Assembly (NCBI RefSeq): GCF_051175565.1
Contig: NZ_CP195105.1
Span: 1,550,001 to 1,614,000 of the forward strand
DNA from: Daejeonia sp002484105
GTDB taxonomy: Bacteria > Bacteroidota > Bacteroidia > Flavobacteriales > Weeksellaceae
Direction of reading: 5' to 3'
Length of the DNA stretch: 64,000 bases
The position numbers were made by a program, and so were the translations under genes. The number at the start of each line of letters is the position of its first letter. Position 1 is the first letter of the stretch. Under the pieces are notes generated by a model. The model did not search any database. It saw only the letters and a list, made by a program, of their open reading frames with translations, and had not been told where the DNA came from. Below are positions 48,667-56,912 of the stretch, one piece after another.

Positions 48667-49527
48667 CTAAAGATTCAGAAAAAGTTTGGGATTTACAGGT
48701 TGGTTGTTTTTGTGTACTTCATAATGAAGATGCGGACCGGTAGATCTTCCGCTGTTTCCGGATTTTGCAATGATCTGACCCACTTTTACCCGGTCATTCG
48801 CCCTTACTAAGAGCTGCGAAAGGTGTCCGTAGAGGGTTGCCAGTCCATTTCCGTGAGAAACAATTACACAGTTGCCATAGCCACCTTTCTGCCCGGAGAA
48901 AATGACCGTCCCTGCTGCGGCGCATTGTACATCCGTTCCGTATGCAACGGCAATATCTACACCTTTATGAAACTGCATCTGGTCTTTTTCAGCCAGTGGA
49001 TGGTTGCTCTGTGCAGTAAGGCTGTCTCCAGATGTATTCCCGGATTTCTTCAGTTTTCCCGAAGCAGCAAGCAGGATATTGGGGTTCGGGGTTGGAATCG
49101 GATTTTTCCGGACACCGAAATTAGAAGATATATATCCGGAAGTCGGTATCCCAAGCGGAACCTGTTGCAGTTTTTTTTCCAAATCTACGAGATACTGGCT
49201 GTATCGGTTGCTGGCTTTGGACAAATAGATGGAGTTCGAGAGGCTGTCCTGGCTCAGTGACAAAAGCCTTTCGCTGGCAATATTTTTACCGGCAAGAAAG
49301 CCGTTCAGCTGTTGGACAGTGAGATCGATCTGTTTCAGGTCGTTTTTCATCTTCAGATAGTCGATGCTGTCTTTTTCGGTATTGATGCGCACGAGGTTTA
49401 CCTGGTAGTTCCGGTCGTCCTTTTCAGAAATCAGCTTGCTGATATACAGCGCCTGCCCGAAAATCAGAAATCCCGATATCCCGAGCAGCAGTCTGGATTT
49501 TTTGATCTGTTTCAGTTTCTTGATCAT
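48667..49527 (-). CDS. M23-family membrane-anchored peptidoglycan endopeptidase
   Basis: 286 residues. A single N-terminal membrane helix (LLLGISGFLIFGQALYI), a coiled-coil region (about 45-120), then a LytM/M23 domain from about 130. Zinc and catalytic residues: HKGVDIA (His, Asp), YGHLSQL (His) and HLHYEVH (HxH). The group cleaves peptidoglycan cross-links or activates amidases in envelope growth. A short low-complexity insert (GKLKKSGNTSGDSLTAQSNHPLAEKDQ) precedes the first zinc ligand. Its promoter (49551-49558) lies between the gene and IS copy 2, so it was spared. Confidence 0.92.
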   Translation of the reverse strand: MIKKLKQIKKSRLLLGISGFLIFGQALYISKLISEKDDRNYQVNLVRINTEKDSIDYLKMKNDLKQIDLTVQQLNGFLAGKNIASERLLSLSQDSLSNSIYLSKASNRYSQYLVDLEKKLQQVPLGIPTSGYISSNFGVRKNPIPTPNPNILLAASGKLKKSGNTSGDSLTAQSNHPLAEKDQMQFHKGVDIAVAYGTDVQCAAAGTVIFSGQKGGYGNCVIVSHGNGLATLYGHLSQLLVRANDRVKVGQIIAKSGNSGRSTGPHLHYEVHKNNQPVNPKLFLNL

Positions 49528-49550
49528 GGTTCTGTTTTGAAATCGGATTG

Positions 49551-49558
49551 CAAATGTA
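49551..49558 (-). promoter_or_regulatory. -7 element of the M23 gene
   Basis: TACATTTG on the minus strand, 23 bp from the ATG at 49527 and 57 bp from the IS end. Confidence 0.5.
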
Positions 49559-49630
49559 TGGCTTTTAATTTTTTAAAAGTTGAAATATATGGCTGCGAAT
49601 ACATGATTTTGAGACATTGTTGTCCGATAA

Positions 49631-49656
49631 AAGAGTAGCCTTTTGAGGCTACTCTT
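49631..49656. terminator. Hairpin at the transposase-proximal end of IS copy 2
   Basis: AAGAGTAGCC, loop TTTTGA, GGCTACTCTT, followed by CTTTTT: a 10-bp stem identical to that in copy 1. Confidence 0.55.
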
Positions 49657-49695
49657 CTTTTTAGTAAGTTTGAAGTTCTGACACAGCAAACAACT

Positions 49696-50898
49696 ATGAG
49701 TAAAAGTAATCATTTTTCTACAAAATCCGTTTTCGGACAGCTGATTTCATTAATTGAAGATTCACTTATCAGAAAGGAAGTTAAAAAATGTGATTCAGAT
49801 CGCTATACAAAGCGGTTCAAGACGAAAGATCACTTGATAAGTATGCTTTTTTGTTCGTTTTCAAAATGTACATCACTGCGTGAAATATCGGGAGCGATGC
49901 TTGGTTTATCGGGTAAAACAGCAGGTTTTCAATTAAATCATATTCCGAAAAGAAGTACTTTGTCGGATGCCAACAAGAAAAGAGATGTTTTGGTTTTTGA
50001 AAATATTTATCATGCATTGCTCAAACAATATGGTGATTTTTTGTCGGACAGCCGAATTAAAGAGGTGATTAAAAAGCAGGTAAAAATCTTTGATAGTACC
50101 ACAATCAGCTTGTTCAAAGACATCTTGGAAGGCGTTGGCAGAAACCCCAAAACAGGCAAAAAGAAAGGTGGAATTAAAGTACATACAGTTGTTAATGCAG
50201 ATGAAGTTGTTCCGAGTTTGGTTTGGTTCAGCGAAGCCAAAAAACACGACCATCAGTTTTTGGAGAAACTACAATGCGATGAAAACACGGTGTATGTTTT
50301 CGACAAAGGATATAATGATTACAAGGCTTTTGCTCATTTTACGGAGCAAAAAACAGGTTTTGTAACCCGAATAAAGGATAGTGCATCATACATCAACATT
50401 GAAGCATTAGACATTGGATCGCATATTCACAGCGGTGTTTTAAAGGACGAAATTATCGAGGTTGAAGTAAAAAAGGACAAAGAAACCTCGAAATTACGAT
50501 TGCGAAAAGTAGTTTTCTATGACCGTGCCAATAAAAGGAAATTTGAGTTTTTGACCAATTTGTTTGAAATGAGAGCCGATATGATTGCAGCACTTTATAA
50601 AACAAGATGGCAGATTGAGCTGTTGTTTAAGCAGTTGAAGCAAAATTTTCCACTAAAATATTTTTTGGGAGATAACGAAAATGCGATTAAAATACAGATT
50701 TATTGTGTGTTAATAGTCAATCTTCTGCTTGCAGTCATTAAAAAGAGATTGAAGCGGCATTGGGCATTTTCGAATTTAGTCAGTTTTTGCAAAATCCATT
50801 TGTTCAATTATATCAACCTAATGAAATTTTTAGAAAACCCCGAAAAAGACTGGGTCATTGACCGAGACGATGGCAATCAATTGTCCTTTGATTGGTAG
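49696..50898 (+). CDS. IS4-type DDE transposase, copy 2
   Basis: 400 residues, identical in protein sequence to copy 1. DDE residues lie in KIFDSTTIS, VYVFDKGYND and the YKTRWQIELLFKQLKQNF signature. The N-terminal DUF4372-type helical part spans about residues 1-75. It is translated rightward toward gpsA; the 3' end and 100 bp of IS tail lie before the gpsA promoter, so some readthrough into gpsA is possible. Intact. Confidence 0.95.
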   Translation: MSKSNHFSTKSVFGQLISLIEDSLIRKEVKKCDSDRYTKRFKTKDHLISMLFCSFSKCTSLREISGAMLGLSGKTAGFQLNHIPKRSTLSDANKKRDVLVFENIYHALLKQYGDFLSDSRIKEVIKKQVKIFDSTTISLFKDILEGVGRNPKTGKKKGGIKVHTVVNADEVVPSLVWFSEAKKHDHQFLEKLQCDENTVYVFDKGYNDYKAFAHFTEQKTGFVTRIKDSASYINIEALDIGSHIHSGVLKDEIIEVEVKKDKETSKLRLRKVVFYDRANKRKFEFLTNLFEMRADMIAALYKTRWQIELLFKQLKQNFPLKYFLGDNENAIKIQIYCVLIVNLLLAVIKKRLKRHWAFSNLVSFCKIHLFNYINLMKFLENPEKDWVIDRDDGNQLSFDW

Positions 50899-51079
50899 CT
50901 TGTTTTTGAATTATCACAAAGTTGCTCTTTTATACACCTGACAATCAATCATATGTGCATTCTAAAAATTTAATTTTAATTTTTATCGGACAACAATGAT
51001 TTTGAGACTTAAAAAATGTTAAACTTTTCATAAAAAAATTAAAGTCACCGATATTCTGCTGCTTCATTCAGATTCTTTT

Positions 51080-51087
51080 TATCTTTG
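51080..51087 (+). promoter_or_regulatory. -7 element of gpsA
   Basis: TATCTTTG, exact consensus, 16 bp before the ATG at 51104 and 72 bp after the target duplication of IS copy 2. Confidence 0.55.
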
Positions 51088-51103
51088 TGAACATTCGAAA
51101 GAT

Positions 51104-52147
51104 ATGGCTAAGAAAAAGACGAAATCTGAAAAAAATATGACAGATTCTCCGGTGAAGAAAGATAGCACAGTAGGTGTTGTCGGGAGTGGCAGTTTTGCCA
51201 CGGCAATTGTAAAAATGCTTCTGGAAAATGTGCATACCGTGCACTGGTGCGTAAGAAATGAATTTGTAAAAGGGGCCATCGAACTTCGCGGTCACAACCC
51301 AACGTACCTGACTGCAGTGAATTTCTGCGTGAAAAACCTGAAACTGACCACAGATATCAATGAACTTGTGAAGGCCTGCGACGTTATTGTACTCGCAACA
51401 CCCTCTATCTACCTGTCAGACACAATGGATAAAATGACATGTGGATATGCCGGCAAAATATTTATCTCTGCCATCAAGGGGATTGTGCCGCGTGTGAATG
51501 ATGTAGTAGCACATTATCTTCGTGAAGAATTCCAGATTGGTTTCAAATGTCAGGCCGTACTTGCGGGTCCGTGCCATGCGGAAGAAGTAGCAATGGAGCG
51601 TCTTTCTTACCTCACGATTGCTACTGTGGAAGATCATGTGGCAGAGATGCTGCAAGGGCTGTTTTCATCATCGTACATCAATGTGCATTCCAGTAAGGAT
51701 ATTCTGGGCAATGAGTACAGCGCTATCCTGAAGAATATATATGCCATCGGCGCCGGTATTGCCAGTGGACTGGGATATGGGGATAACTTTACGGCGGTTT
51801 TTGTATCAAATGCCATCCGTGAGATGGAAACATTCCTGGAAGGGATTTACGAAGCACCTCGTGATGTGAACGAAAGTGCCTATCTGGGCGATTTGTTGGT
51901 GACCGCATACTCCCTGTTTTCAAGAAACCGCAGTCTCGGAAACCTGATTGGCAAAGGCTATACAGTGAAATCGGCCCTACAGTCCATGAACATGATAGCC
52001 GAAGGATATTATGCTGCCGATTCCATTTACAACACCTCTCAGGAAAAGGCACTGGAAACCCCGATTATTGATACCATTTATAAAATTCTGTATGAAGGCA
52101 AAAATGCCGAAAAACAGTATCAGAAGCTAACCACCATACTCAATTAG
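51104..52147 (+). CDS. gpsA: NAD(P)-dependent glycerol-3-phosphate dehydrogenase
   Basis: 347 residues. The first 20 residues (Lys-rich, KKKTKSEKN) precede the Rossmann start VGVVGSGSFATAIVKMLLENVHTVHWC. VIVLATPSIYLSD, FISAIKGIVP (Lys), AVLAGPCHAEEVAM, DILGNEYSAILKNIYAIGAGIASGLGYGDN (catalytic Lys region) and GDLLVTAYSLFSRNRSLG are conserved GpsA blocks. It makes sn-glycerol-3-phosphate from dihydroxyacetone phosphate for phospholipid synthesis. Followed after 7 bp by a hemolysin-III gene; probably co-transcribed. Confidence 0.95.
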   Translation: MAKKKTKSEKNMTDSPVKKDSTVGVVGSGSFATAIVKMLLENVHTVHWCVRNEFVKGAIELRGHNPTYLTAVNFCVKNLKLTTDINELVKACDVIVLATPSIYLSDTMDKMTCGYAGKIFISAIKGIVPRVNDVVAHYLREEFQIGFKCQAVLAGPCHAEEVAMERLSYLTIATVEDHVAEMLQGLFSSSYINVHSSKDILGNEYSAILKNIYAIGAGIASGLGYGDNFTAVFVSNAIREMETFLEGIYEAPRDVNESAYLGDLLVTAYSLFSRNRSLGNLIGKGYTVKSALQSMNMIAEGYYAADSIYNTSQEKALETPIIDTIYKILYEGKNAEKQYQKLTTILN

Positions 52148-52154
52148 AGCCATC

Positions 52155-52820
52155 ATGAAACCACAGGGAAACATCTACCGAATTCATACCTATTCTCACC
52201 TTGAAGAACAACTGAATATCTGGTCGCATTTTGCGGGTATTGTTTTCAGTATGGTGGCTATTATGCTGCTGCTCATCAGGGCTTTTCATCTGGATGATGT
52301 GATGACGTATGTAAGCTTCCCGATTTATGGTGCCAGCATGCTGACACTCTATCTGGCATCAACGCTCTATCACGCTTCGCAGAAACCGAAACTTCGCTAC
52401 CGGCTGAATATTTTCGACCATATTTCCATTTTTATCTTTATTGCCGGCAGCTATACACCATTTGCACTGGTGACCCTGAACGGAACCACGGGCTGGATTA
52501 TTTTTGCTGTAGTATGGACCATTGCACTGCTGGGCTCTGCACTTAAAATATTTTTCACAGGACGGTTCAATATCCTTTCAACGGTACTTTATGTCGTCAT
52601 GGGCTGGATCATTGTTTTCAGTTTCCGAAGCCTTTTCCGGAATATGGAAACGGAAGGCCTTGTACTTCTTGTGGCAGGAGGCATAGCATACACGGTCGGT
52701 GCAGTGTTCTACAGCATCAACCGGCTGAAACTCAACCATTCCATTTTTCATTTCTTTGTGCTGGCAGGCTCTGTACTGCACTTTTTATCGATTTATCTAT
52801 ATGTGTATCCGTTAAAATAA
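52155..52820 (+). CDS. Hemolysin III (PAQR/YqfA) family membrane protein
   Basis: 221 residues with seven predicted membrane helices. Family motifs: EEQLNIWSHFAGIVFSM, STLYHASQKPKLRYRLNIFDHISIFIFIAGSYTPFAL (conserved Ser, His and Asp), and a final IFHFFVLAGSVLHFLSIYLYV with its His residues. These residues bind a metal in the alkaline-ceramidase/PAQR superfamily; the activity in bacteria is unsettled, and membrane fluidity roles have been proposed. It begins 7 bp after gpsA. Confidence 0.92.
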   Translation: MKPQGNIYRIHTYSHLEEQLNIWSHFAGIVFSMVAIMLLLIRAFHLDDVMTYVSFPIYGASMLTLYLASTLYHASQKPKLRYRLNIFDHISIFIFIAGSYTPFALVTLNGTTGWIIFAVVWTIALLGSALKIFFTGRFNILSTVLYVVMGWIIVFSFRSLFRNMETEGLVLLVAGGIAYTVGAVFYSINRLKLNHSIFHFFVLAGSVLHFLSIYLYVYPLK

Positions 52821-52878
52821 ATGTGATTTAAATCATTTTTTAATTTACATTTCCGAAATTTGCGGAAAAATAACCCAT

Positions 52879-54384
52879 ATGCACAAAAAAATCAGAAACC
52901 GTACACCCAAACCGGAATATGATGTCGTACTGATTGGCGGGGGCATTATGAGTGCTACACTTGCCACTTTGATCCACGAATTTGAACCTGAACTGAATAT
53001 CGCTGTTTTCGAACGCCTCGGCCGTTTTGCCAAGGAAAGCACCGCAGCATGGAACAATGCCGGTACCGGACATTCGGCATTCTGCGAGCTGAACTATACA
53101 CCCGAAAAAAGTGACGGAAGTATTGATATTTCCAAAGCAGAAAAAATCGTTGAGCAGTTTGAAGTGTCCAAACAATTCTGGTCCTATCTGCTGGAGAAAG
53201 GCTATATTGACCAGCCGAAAGAATTTATCAATTCCTGCCCGCACATGAGCCTGGTTTTTGGCGAAAAAGACGCCAGTTTCCTGAAAAGAAGACACCAAGC
53301 GCTTACCGCATCTCATCTCTTTTCGCAAATGAAATTTTCTGAAGACCATGCACAGCTTTCAGAATGGATTCCTTTGGTGATGCACAAACGCAAGAATAAC
53401 GAAGTGATGGCAGCCACTAAAATGGATCTCGGTACCGATGTTAATTTCGGATCGCTCACCCGGAAAATGGCACGCTACCTGACCGAAAAATCCAATGTTG
53501 AAATTTTCCTTTATCACGAAGCAAAAGATATCAGTCCGACAGAAGACGGCAAATGGGCCGTTGAAATCAAAGACAGGCTGCACGGCCACAAACAGCAGGT
53601 AACAGCAGATTTCCTGTTTATCGGCGCTGGGGGATATTCTCTGCCGCTGCTGGACAGTTCCGATATCCGTGAAAGTGAAGGTTACGGAGGATTTCCGGTT
53701 TCCGGGCAGTGGCTGGTTTCGCACAATCAGGAACTGGTGGAAAAGCATCATGCGAAAGTTTATACCCAGGCAACTGTGGATGCACCACCGATGTCGGTGC
53801 CCCATCTTGACCTGAGAATGATTGACGGTGAAAAAGCGCTGCTCTTTGGTCCGTTTGCTGGTTTTTCTACAAAATTCCTGAAAGAAGGCAGTTACCTTGA
53901 TCTTCCTGAAAGCGTGAATTTCAAAAATATACGTTCCCTTTTTGGGGCGTGGTGGCACAATATTCCGCTCACGAAATACCTGATACAGCAGGTAGCCATG
54001 ACCAAAAAGCAGCGTATGGCACATCTCCGTGATTTTATTAAGGATGCCAGAGAGGAAGACTGGGAACTGAAAGTTGCCGGACAGCGCGTACAAATCATTA
54101 AAAAAGATGAAAAACTCGGTGGTAAACTGGAATTCGGAACCGAAGTGGTGGTGAATAAAAAAGGCAATCTGGCTTCTCTTTTGGGTGCTTCACCAGGTGC
54201 TTCAACATCGGTTTCTGCTATGCTGAGTGTTCTGGAACGTTGTTTTCCGGATAAAATAAACGGTAAGTGGCATACCAAACTTATCGAAATGATCCCAAGT
54301 TATGGGCAGAAACTTTCTGAAAACAAAGAGCTGACCGAGAAAGTAAGAAATTTTACCAGGGAAAAACTCCAGCTCGAATATTAA
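52879..54384 (+). CDS. mqo: Malate:quinone oxidoreductase
   Basis: 501 residues, FAD-dependent membrane-associated Mqo that oxidises malate to oxaloacetate and reduces quinone. FAD-binding start YDVVLIGGGIMSATLATLIHEFEP, followed by the Mqo blocks ERLGRFAKESTAAWNNAGTGHSAFCELNYTPE, FIGAGGYSLPLLDSSDIRES, GFPVSGQWLV and LFGPFAGFSTKFLKEGSYLDLP. The C-terminal LASLLGASPGASTSVSAMLSVLERCFP is also present. Length is standard. A perfect stem terminator follows. It supplies the malate step of the TCA cycle. Confidence 0.96.
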   Translation: MHKKIRNRTPKPEYDVVLIGGGIMSATLATLIHEFEPELNIAVFERLGRFAKESTAAWNNAGTGHSAFCELNYTPEKSDGSIDISKAEKIVEQFEVSKQFWSYLLEKGYIDQPKEFINSCPHMSLVFGEKDASFLKRRHQALTASHLFSQMKFSEDHAQLSEWIPLVMHKRKNNEVMAATKMDLGTDVNFGSLTRKMARYLTEKSNVEIFLYHEAKDISPTEDGKWAVEIKDRLHGHKQQVTADFLFIGAGGYSLPLLDSSDIRESEGYGGFPVSGQWLVSHNQELVEKHHAKVYTQATVDAPPMSVPHLDLRMIDGEKALLFGPFAGFSTKFLKEGSYLDLPESVNFKNIRSLFGAWWHNIPLTKYLIQQVAMTKKQRMAHLRDFIKDAREEDWELKVAGQRVQIIKKDEKLGGKLEFGTEVVVNKKGNLASLLGASPGASTSVSAMLSVLERCFPDKINGKWHTKLIEMIPSYGQKLSENKELTEKVRNFTREKLQLEY

Positions 54385-54397
54385 TTGTAATCAATAC

Positions 54398-54436
54398 ATC
54401 ATGGATAATTGGAGTAAATTGTCCATGATTTTTTTT
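54398..54436 (+). terminator. Terminator of mqo
   Basis: ATCATGGATAATT pairs with AATTGTCCATGAT (13 bp, one T-G pair) around GGAGTA, followed by eight T. Confidence 0.88.
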
Positions 54437-54446
54437 CCGCAGAGCC

Positions 54447-54845
54447 ATGAAATCTGAAACTATAGAAAAACCGCTGATTGCCGAAGAAATCCTCGCGTCG
54501 CTTCAGGTGAAAATCCAGGAAGAAAAACAGGTGATCGTGCATTGCTGCTTCCCTGCGTCGCCGCTGATGGGAAATCTTGTAAGAGTTTGGAAATCTACAT
54601 TTCTGGTAGATGACCGTCTGGGGCATAAAAGCCCGCTGATACATGCCGAAAATATCACGTTTTTTCCGTACTGGACACAAATACCGCCAGGCAAAGACTA
54701 TTGGTTTACGCTGGTATTTTCCGGACTTCCGAAAGAATGCAGAACTTTTGATCTCAGGGAGATGATTTCTTCTGGCGAAAACGGATTTCTGGTGGAGAAT
54801 ATCCGAAGAAATTCTACAGACATTTACCGGGTAAGAATCCATTAA
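54447..54845 (+). CDS. Conserved-looking cytosolic protein of unknown function
   Basis: 132 residues, no signal peptide. Strand-rich pattern: QVIVHCCFPASPLMGNLVRVWKSTFLVDD, SPLIHAENITFFPYWTQIPPGKDYWFTLVFSGLPKECRTFDL and GENGFLVENIRRNSTDIYRVRI, suggesting a beta-sandwich. I do not recognise the family. It lies between the mqo terminator and the DUF1684 gene (5 bp downstream), so it is probably the first gene of a two-gene unit. Confidence 0.65.
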   Translation: MKSETIEKPLIAEEILASLQVKIQEEKQVIVHCCFPASPLMGNLVRVWKSTFLVDDRLGHKSPLIHAENITFFPYWTQIPPGKDYWFTLVFSGLPKECRTFDLREMISSGENGFLVENIRRNSTDIYRVRIH

Positions 54846-54850
54846 CCAAG

Positions 54851-55477
54851 ATGATGAAAAATATTTGCATTTATAGTTTTGTTTTTCTGCTGAATTTTAC
54901 CACTGCTTTTTCACAGAGCAGGAGAGAGCAGTTGCGAGAGATTAAAAAATTTCAGAAAGAACTGAATAAAGAATACAGGACTCCTTCTACAACACCACTT
55001 CGCGCAGAAAATCTGAAAAATTTCACGCAGCATCCATTTTTCCCGATTAACCTGAAATATCGTGTGCAGGCCACGCTCGAGAAAATTGCCGGTGCCCCAC
55101 CGTTTGAAATCCAGACATCATCTGGAAAAACCAAAACCTATCAGGAATACGGAAAGCTTCATTTTTCTGTAGAGGGTAAGCCCTATACGCTGACTGTATA
55201 TGTAAGTCCTGCCCTGATGAAAGACCCCGCGTACAGTGATTACCTTTTTCTGCCTTTTCATGATGCTACAAACGGAACAGAAACCTATGGCGGCGGTCGT
55301 TATATTGACCTCAGAATTCCTAAAGGAAAAACTTTAACTGTGGATTTCAACAAAGCATACCAGCCGTATTGTGCGTATAATGCTTATGACTACAGCTGCC
55401 CGATTGTTCCTGTGGAAAATACACTTCCCATCCGCATCGAAGCGGGTGTGAAGTATGACGATGTTTATCATCATTAA
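54851..55477 (+). CDS. DUF1684 secreted protein
   Basis: 208 residues with a signal peptide (FVFLLNFTTAFSQ). DUF1684 blocks: REIKKFQKELNKEYRTPSTTPL, LHFSVEGKPYTLTVYVSP, LFLPFHDATNGTETYGGGRYIDL and VDFNKAYQPYCAYNAYDYSCPIVPVENTLPIRIEAGVK. The Cys and Asn residues of the NPYCAYN...YSCPIPPxEN motif are present (Q replacing N). Function unknown. Its last 4 bp overlap the end of the convergent DUF1572 gene. Confidence 0.88.
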   Translation: MMKNICIYSFVFLLNFTTAFSQSRREQLREIKKFQKELNKEYRTPSTTPLRAENLKNFTQHPFFPINLKYRVQATLEKIAGAPPFEIQTSSGKTKTYQEYGKLHFSVEGKPYTLTVYVSPALMKDPAYSDYLFLPFHDATNGTETYGGGRYIDLRIPKGKTLTVDFNKAYQPYCAYNAYDYSCPIVPVENTLPIRIEAGVKYDDVYHH

Positions 55478-56085
55478 GTTTCCCGGTATTCGTCCCGGAT
55501 ATCCTGGTCTTTGGCAAAACATACGGGAGAGGTATTCTGTTGCCCCGGTTCCGGAAAGTGAGTCTCCATATTCCGGAGATATTCTTCCGATTGCCCTTTA
55601 GGGATGGACAGATTCTGCCAGTTTTCCCCTTGAAGCATTTTGGCAATATAGACCATCTGACCAATATGGTAAGGGTAGTGTGACAGCTGTCTCAAAACGG
55701 CATCCAAAATAGAATATGGTTCGTTGCGGATGTAGATGATATAGTGGATGTTTTCATTGTCTATCTGTTCAAGCGCTGCAAAAAGACAATGCCAGCCTTT
55801 TTCCCAGCAGTCAAGCACTTCCTGTCTGGTTCTGAATGTATTGCTGAATTCTCCGTCCCGGTCTCGCCAGGGTTTTTCTCCGTCTTCTTTCAGAAAATTC
55901 GTCCATCGCGACAGCATGTTTCCGGAGAGATGTTTAACGAGCACCGCTATGCAGTTGCTTTCTCCATTGGGCTGCCAGAAGAGTTGTGTTTCATCGAGCT
56001 GTGCAAGCGTCCTGTCGCCCAAATCTTTGTAAAATCGGAAACGTCGGATAAAATGGTCTCGGAACATCGCAAAGGTTTTCATCAA
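55474..56085 (-). CDS. DUF1572 (DinB-like) protein
   Basis: 203 residues, four-helix-bundle DinB/YfiT-like fold. LDETQLFWQPNGESNCIAVLVKHLSGNMLSRWTNFLKEDGEKPWRDRDGEF and YPYHIGQMVYIAKMLQGENWQNLSIPKGQSEEY match DUF1572; the three metal-binding His positions of DinB proteins correspond to VKHLSGN, LSHYPYH and the following H. Activity unknown; relatives are thiol-dependent transferases. Convergent with and overlapping the DUF1684 gene by 4 bp. Confidence 0.87.
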   Translation of the reverse strand: MMKTFAMFRDHFIRRFRFYKDLGDRTLAQLDETQLFWQPNGESNCIAVLVKHLSGNMLSRWTNFLKEDGEKPWRDRDGEFSNTFRTRQEVLDCWEKGWHCLFAALEQIDNENIHYIIYIRNEPYSILDAVLRQLSHYPYHIGQMVYIAKMLQGENWQNLSIPKGQSEEYLRNMETHFPEPGQQNTSPVCFAKDQDIRDEYRET

Positions 56086-56111
56086 ATATACCGAAAAATA
56101 TCCGGATGGTT

Positions 56112-56912
56112 TCAGGCTTTGATATAGGTAAGGTTGCCACAGAGATTTTCGAGGTGGAAAATTTTGTGGAATGGCGATTCGATACGGTTCAGTTCTTCAA
56201 GGTTCTGAATGAAGGAATAGCGGGATGCCAGCGAATTCATATCCGACACGATCACGAGCCAGCATTCATCAACGCTGTGGTCGTAATATGGGTATTTTTC
56301 GTTTTTCTTTTGGATGAGGTCGATAATTTTTTCAGAGGCGAGCGCATCGAAAAGTCCGATGTTAAAATCGTGTGTGATAAAGACATTGCGGCGGTGGGGA
56401 GATTTCCTTACTTTTTTCACAAAACCTGTGGGGCGTCCCTGGCGAATTGATTTGTAGATGTTCTGGACAATTTCGTTCTGTTTTTCGAGCAGATCGTCCT
56501 GATGAAGGTGGCGGAATTCCAAAAAATAAACACCACGGAATTTCGCGGTGTTTTCTTCTTCAAGCAGGATTTCGCTCTGGCGGAATATTTTGTTCATCAG
56601 GCCTTCGGTCTTTTTCATTTCGAGGTGGTTGATGACTTCGGTAAGTTCTATTCCCACAGACTTTCCGTTGAGGCTGGCGATGAAATCGGGGCTTTCGCAG
56701 GTCAGGTTTTCAAACTGAACCTGAGGGAAATGGTGCATAAAAGCGTTCAGCAGAAGGATTTCGGATTTTTTGCGGTACTTCTCGCGGTCGTGAAGCGGCG
56801 AGCTGTCAATCTGCCGGTGGTATTTCTCAATCGGCTTCTTTTTCAGATGCCGGTTCATGTAGTATAATGAAAGATTCTTGACCAAATCTTCATCGGAAAA
56901 AGTCTTTTTCAT
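56112..56912 (-). CDS. Putative PD-(D/E)XK-type nuclease-like protein
   Basis: 266 residues, no signal peptide. The central segment KSEILLLNAFMHHFPQVQFENLTCESPDFIASLNGKSVGIELTEVIN has the spacing of a PD-(D/E)XK nuclease core: an N-terminal helix with Glu, then SPDF (Asp) and GIELTE (Glu-x-Thr). The rest (FRGVYFLEFRHLHQDDLLEKQNEIV, RRNVFITHDFNIGLFDALASEKI, CWLVIVSDMNSLASRYSF) resembles the all-purpose scaffold of such proteins. Assignment is by pattern only. It is isolated; it could be a cryptic nuclease or a defence relic. No methyltransferase is adjacent. Confidence 0.5.
   Translation of the reverse strand: MKKTFSDEDLVKNLSLYYMNRHLKKKPIEKYHRQIDSSPLHDREKYRKKSEILLLNAFMHHFPQVQFENLTCESPDFIASLNGKSVGIELTEVINHLEMKKTEGLMNKIFRQSEILLEEENTAKFRGVYFLEFRHLHQDDLLEKQNEIVQNIYKSIRQGRPTGFVKKVRKSPHRRNVFITHDFNIGLFDALASEKIIDLIQKKNEKYPYYDHSVDECWLVIVSDMNSLASRYSFIQNLEELNRIESPFHKIFHLENLCGNLTYIKA

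Larger units (their letters stand above)
49615..50998 (+). mobile_element. IS4-type insertion sequence, copy 2 (1384 bp)
   Basis: Ends CATTGTTGTCCGATAAAA (49615-49632) and TTTTATCGGACAACAATG (50981-50998) are perfect 18-bp inverted repeats. They are flanked by the 9-bp target duplication ATTTTGAGA (49606-49614 and 50999-51007). Same length and same transposase as copy 1 at 8859-10242, but opposite orientation and different target duplication, so the two inserted independently. It lies between divergent genes and interrupts neither. Confidence 0.97.

Noticed and set aside
8859..50998. Composite transposon formed by the two IS copies
   Set aside because: Each copy has its own, different 9-bp target duplication, they are in opposite orientation, and about 40 kb of ordinary chromosomal genes lie between them. 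They inserted independently.
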